Assembly: GCF_004342285.1 (NCBI RefSeq)
Contig: NZ_SMCV01000014.1
Location: 1 to 64,000 of the forward strand
Origin: Klebsiella sp. BIGb0138
GTDB lineage: Bacteria; Pseudomonadota; Gammaproteobacteria; Enterobacterales; Enterobacteriaceae
Length of the DNA stretch: 64,000 bases
Direction: 5' to 3'
Of this stretch, positions 63,950 through 64,000 are shown piece by piece (position 1 is the first letter of the stretch; every line of letters begins with the position of its first letter). The notes under the pieces were generated by a model that worked only from the letters and a program-made list of their open reading frames with translations, searched no databases and was not told where the DNA came from. The position numbers and the translations under genes are program-made.

Positions 63950-64000
63950 ATGATAAAAAAACGGGTCGTTCTTTCCGATGTCGCTCAGCGAGCAGGGGTC
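63950..64000 (+). CDS. LacI-family regulator, N-terminal fragment (cut by window edge)
   Basis: The first 17 codons read MIKKRVVLSDVAQRAGV, the start of a LacI/GalR helix-turn-helix (VxLxDVAxxAGVS). The rest is outside the window. Divergent from the ribose-type binding-protein gene, probably its regulator. A TATAAT box at 63918-63923 lies 26 bases upstream of the ATG. Confidence 0.85.
   Translation, partial: MIKKRVVLSDVAQRAGV

Noticed and set aside
1-64000. CRISPR arrays, insertion sequences, prophage or integron signs
   Set aside because: No regularly spaced repeats, transposase or integrase genes, or tRNA-linked direct repeats were seen.

Overview
The window reads as chromosome of an enterobacterium, most likely Klebsiella or a close relative (Raoultella, Enterobacter). 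This rests on GC-rich enteric codon use, roxA (ycfD), a chromosomal-type cusSRCFBA locus, an enteric rRNA-operon promoter at the left edge, and a dense series of catabolic operons each with its own regulator. No phage, transposase, integrase, tRNA or CRISPR array was seen.

Layout. 1-300: promoters and boxA leader of an rRNA operon that runs leftward out of the window. 0.5-1.7 kb: roxA. 1.7-10.3 kb: copper/silver efflux locus, with cusRS and cusCFBA divergent around a perfect CusR-type box. 10.3-13.9 kb: two exported phosphatases (SurE type and histidine-phosphatase type) and an OprD-family porin; both phosphatase leaders carry BglG/LicT-type ribonucleic antiterminator (RAT) sequences overlapping intrinsic terminators. 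14-19.1 kb: TetR/O-methyltransferase/MFS set, DMT exporter, tautomerase, LysR. 19.2-27.2 kb: a D-xylulose-forming pentose/pentitol cluster (LacI regulator, D-lyxose isomerase, xylitol-type dehydrogenase, xylulokinase, ribose-type ABC importer). 27.2-31.7 kb: pspE-like remnant, YqaE/Pmp3 peptide, and a GPH symporter plus cytoplasmic GH5-like glycosidase with a LacI regulator. 31.8-33.7 kb: AraC regulator and SDR.

34-45.3 kb: a same-strand set for an unidentified acid or lactone: acyl-CoA ligase, CoA-transferase, SDR, thiolase, MFS, SMP-30 lactonase, a second MFS, glycerate kinase and a CdaR-type regulator. 45.3-51.9 kb (minus strand): two MmgE/PrpD proteins flanking a DASS anion transporter, behind a sigma54-type promoter and a sigma54-dependent activator. 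52.3-60.2 kb: an amide operon with AmiC-like sensor, AmiR/ANTAR antiterminator, dipeptide-type ABC importer and acetamidase/formamidase; its leader holds an ANTAR-type hexaloop hairpin mutually exclusive with a terminator. 60.2-64 kb: TenA, BtpA/SgcQ-type protein, PfkB kinase, ribose-type binding protein and the first 17 codons of a LacI regulator.

The unifying theme is carbon and nitrogen scavenging under local control, including two RNA-level antitermination circuits: BglG type at 11.2-11.7 kb and AmiR/ANTAR type at 52.2 kb. The BglG-type circuit stands out because its cognate antiterminator and PTS are absent from the window and its targets are secreted phosphatases rather than glycoside genes. 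All functions were assigned by reading sequence and recognising families; no database search was run.
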